61,623 bases of DNA. Source: a virus. The notes beneath the pieces are model-generated. The model made no database searches, was not told the DNA's origin, and was given only the letters and a program-made list of their open reading frames with translations. The stretch is taken from IMG/VR virus record IMGVR_UViG_3300036795_000110, positions 1 to 61,623 of that record; one strand, 5' to 3'. Both the position numbers and the translations under genes were made by a program. Positions 61,180 to 61,623 of this stretch are shown in pieces; within the stretch, counting starts at the first letter, position 1, and each line of letters starts with the position of its first letter.

Positions 61180-61235
61180 CCCTGCTGGGAGAGGACTACC
61201 GGGGAAACTCGGTCCCGTAGGCGCTCCCAGCAGGG
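61180..61235. terminator. Long hairpin between convergent genes
   Basis: CCCTGCTGGGAG (61180-61191) pairs perfectly with CTCCCAGCAGGG (61224-61235). The 32-nt loop can pair again (CTAC/GTAG and GGG/CCC), giving an extended structured element 12 nt after the secreted-protein stop. Confidence 0.75.
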
Positions 61236-61240
61236 CCTCC

Positions 61241-61282
61241 CCGGCCCCTGCTCCCCCTCCCCTCGCCCGGAGCAGGGGCCGG
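61241..61282. terminator. Second hairpin between convergent genes
   Basis: CCGGCCCCTGCTCC (61241-61254) pairs with GGAGCAGGGGCCGG (61269-61282). It ends 10 nt before the endolysin stop, so it can terminate endolysin transcription from the other side. Confidence 0.8.
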
Positions 61283-61291
61283 CCCATGTCC

Positions 61292-61623
61292 CTAGTAGGT
61301 GAGCGACCGGGTCCAGGTGTTGCCGCCCCAGACCCCGTCGACCTGGGAGCCGGTGAAGCCCCAGAGCTGCTGGGCGCGCTCGACCGCGGCCTTGGTGATC
61401 GGGCCGAACGATCCGTCGATCGACAGGCCGATGAGCTGGGCGATCTTGTTGGCCTCCCCGGCGGCCACCATGATGCCCTGGATGTCGTGCACCGACTGGT
61501 GATGGCCGGGCTGGTCCTTGGCCCCCTGGGCCAGGACCGGCAGTGTGAGCTGAAGTGACACGGTGACTCCCGGGGTAGATCCTCCACTGGCGGTGGCGCC
61601 GTCGCCACCAGAAACCGTACCGG
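61292..61623 (-). CDS. Endolysin, C-terminal part with peptidoglycan-binding domain
   Basis: This is the continuation of the gene at 1-638 across the joined ends. The segment has a PG_binding_1-type three-helix domain: GIMVAAGEANKIAQLIGLSI, DGSFGPITKAAVERAQQLWG and VDGVWGGNTWTRSLTY, with the typical D-G-x-x-G-P/x-T-x-x-A-V repeats. It anchors the lysin to the wall. A short separate frame beginning at 61561 is only part of this gene. Confidence 0.85.
   Translation of the reverse strand, partial: GTVSGGDGATASGGSTPGVTVSLQLTLPVLAQGAKDQPGHHQSVHDIQGIMVAAGEANKIAQLIGLSIDGSFGPITKAAVERAQQLWGFTGSQVDGVWGGNTWTRSLTY
61503..61623. repeat. Direct terminal repeat, right copy
   Basis: Identical to bases 1-121; see the left copy. 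The repeat lies within the linker of the endolysin gene. Confidence 0.9.

Noticed and set aside
61292-61561. A separate 89-residue peptidoglycan-binding protein
   Set aside because: Joining the window ends shows it is the C-terminal part of the endolysin.
1-61623. Integrase, excisionase, partition or toxin-antitoxin genes
   Set aside because: I looked for tyrosine or serine recombinase motifs and ParA-type ATPases and saw none; the HTH gene alone does not prove a temperate life style.

Overview
The window is a complete or near-complete genome of a tailed phage (siphovirus type) of a high-GC actinobacterium. The evidence is the very high GC, many GTG and TTG starts, 1-4 base stop/start overlaps, a long tape measure gene without contractile-tail genes, and actinophage-style structural proteins. 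The first and last 121 bases are identical, and the endolysin gene runs off both ends in matching frame. The real molecule, or its assembly, is therefore circular or circularly permuted, about 61,502 bp. No integrase, partition system, CRISPR array or convincing tRNA was seen.

Layout. (1) 35.8 kb down to 1, minus strand: large terminase, small genes, a short membrane-protein group, a very large portal protein, a giant MuF-type protein, accessory virion proteins, capsid protease and major capsid protein, connector genes, tail tube, tail chaperones with a -1 frameshift, tape measure, two minor tail proteins, holin-like proteins and endolysin. (2) 37.5-39.8 kb, plus strand: small accessory genes, including an HNH nuclease and tiny membrane proteins. 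(3) 58.5-39.7 kb, minus strand: nucleotide and replication genes (Cas4-like exonuclease, Sak4-like ATPase, DUF669-like protein, primase-polymerase/helicase, UvrD-like helicase, HAD phosphatase, family A DNA polymerase, RuvC-like resolvase, PurZ-type adenylosuccinate synthetase, MazG-like MazZ, dUTPase, putative small terminase). (4) 58.5-61.2 kb, plus strand: a Cro/CI-type repressor candidate, small unknown genes and a secreted protein.

Two features stand out. The PurZ/MazZ/family A polymerase set predicts that this phage replaces adenine with 2-aminoadenine (a Z-genome). The portal, MuF and a neighbouring protein carry five copies of a short motif (K-V/A-G-P-x-G-Y/F-x-H-G-W). Three of these copies lie just before or at the start of enzyme-like modules: an ADP-ribosyltransferase, a kinase-like domain and a region ending in a zincin. 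The same MuF protein also carries Nudix and ParB-like domains. This looks like a virion-borne, multi-domain effector system.

Regulation also appears unified. At least 21 copies of a 15-bp dyad (TTGAC-N5-GTCAA type) occur between 31 and 60 kb. About two thirds of them form the -35 region of a promoter with a -10 hexamer 17-18 nt downstream, and several of these promoters place the start codon 6-7 nt after the -10, so the mRNAs are probably leaderless. Strong GC-rich hairpin terminators separate the small operons.
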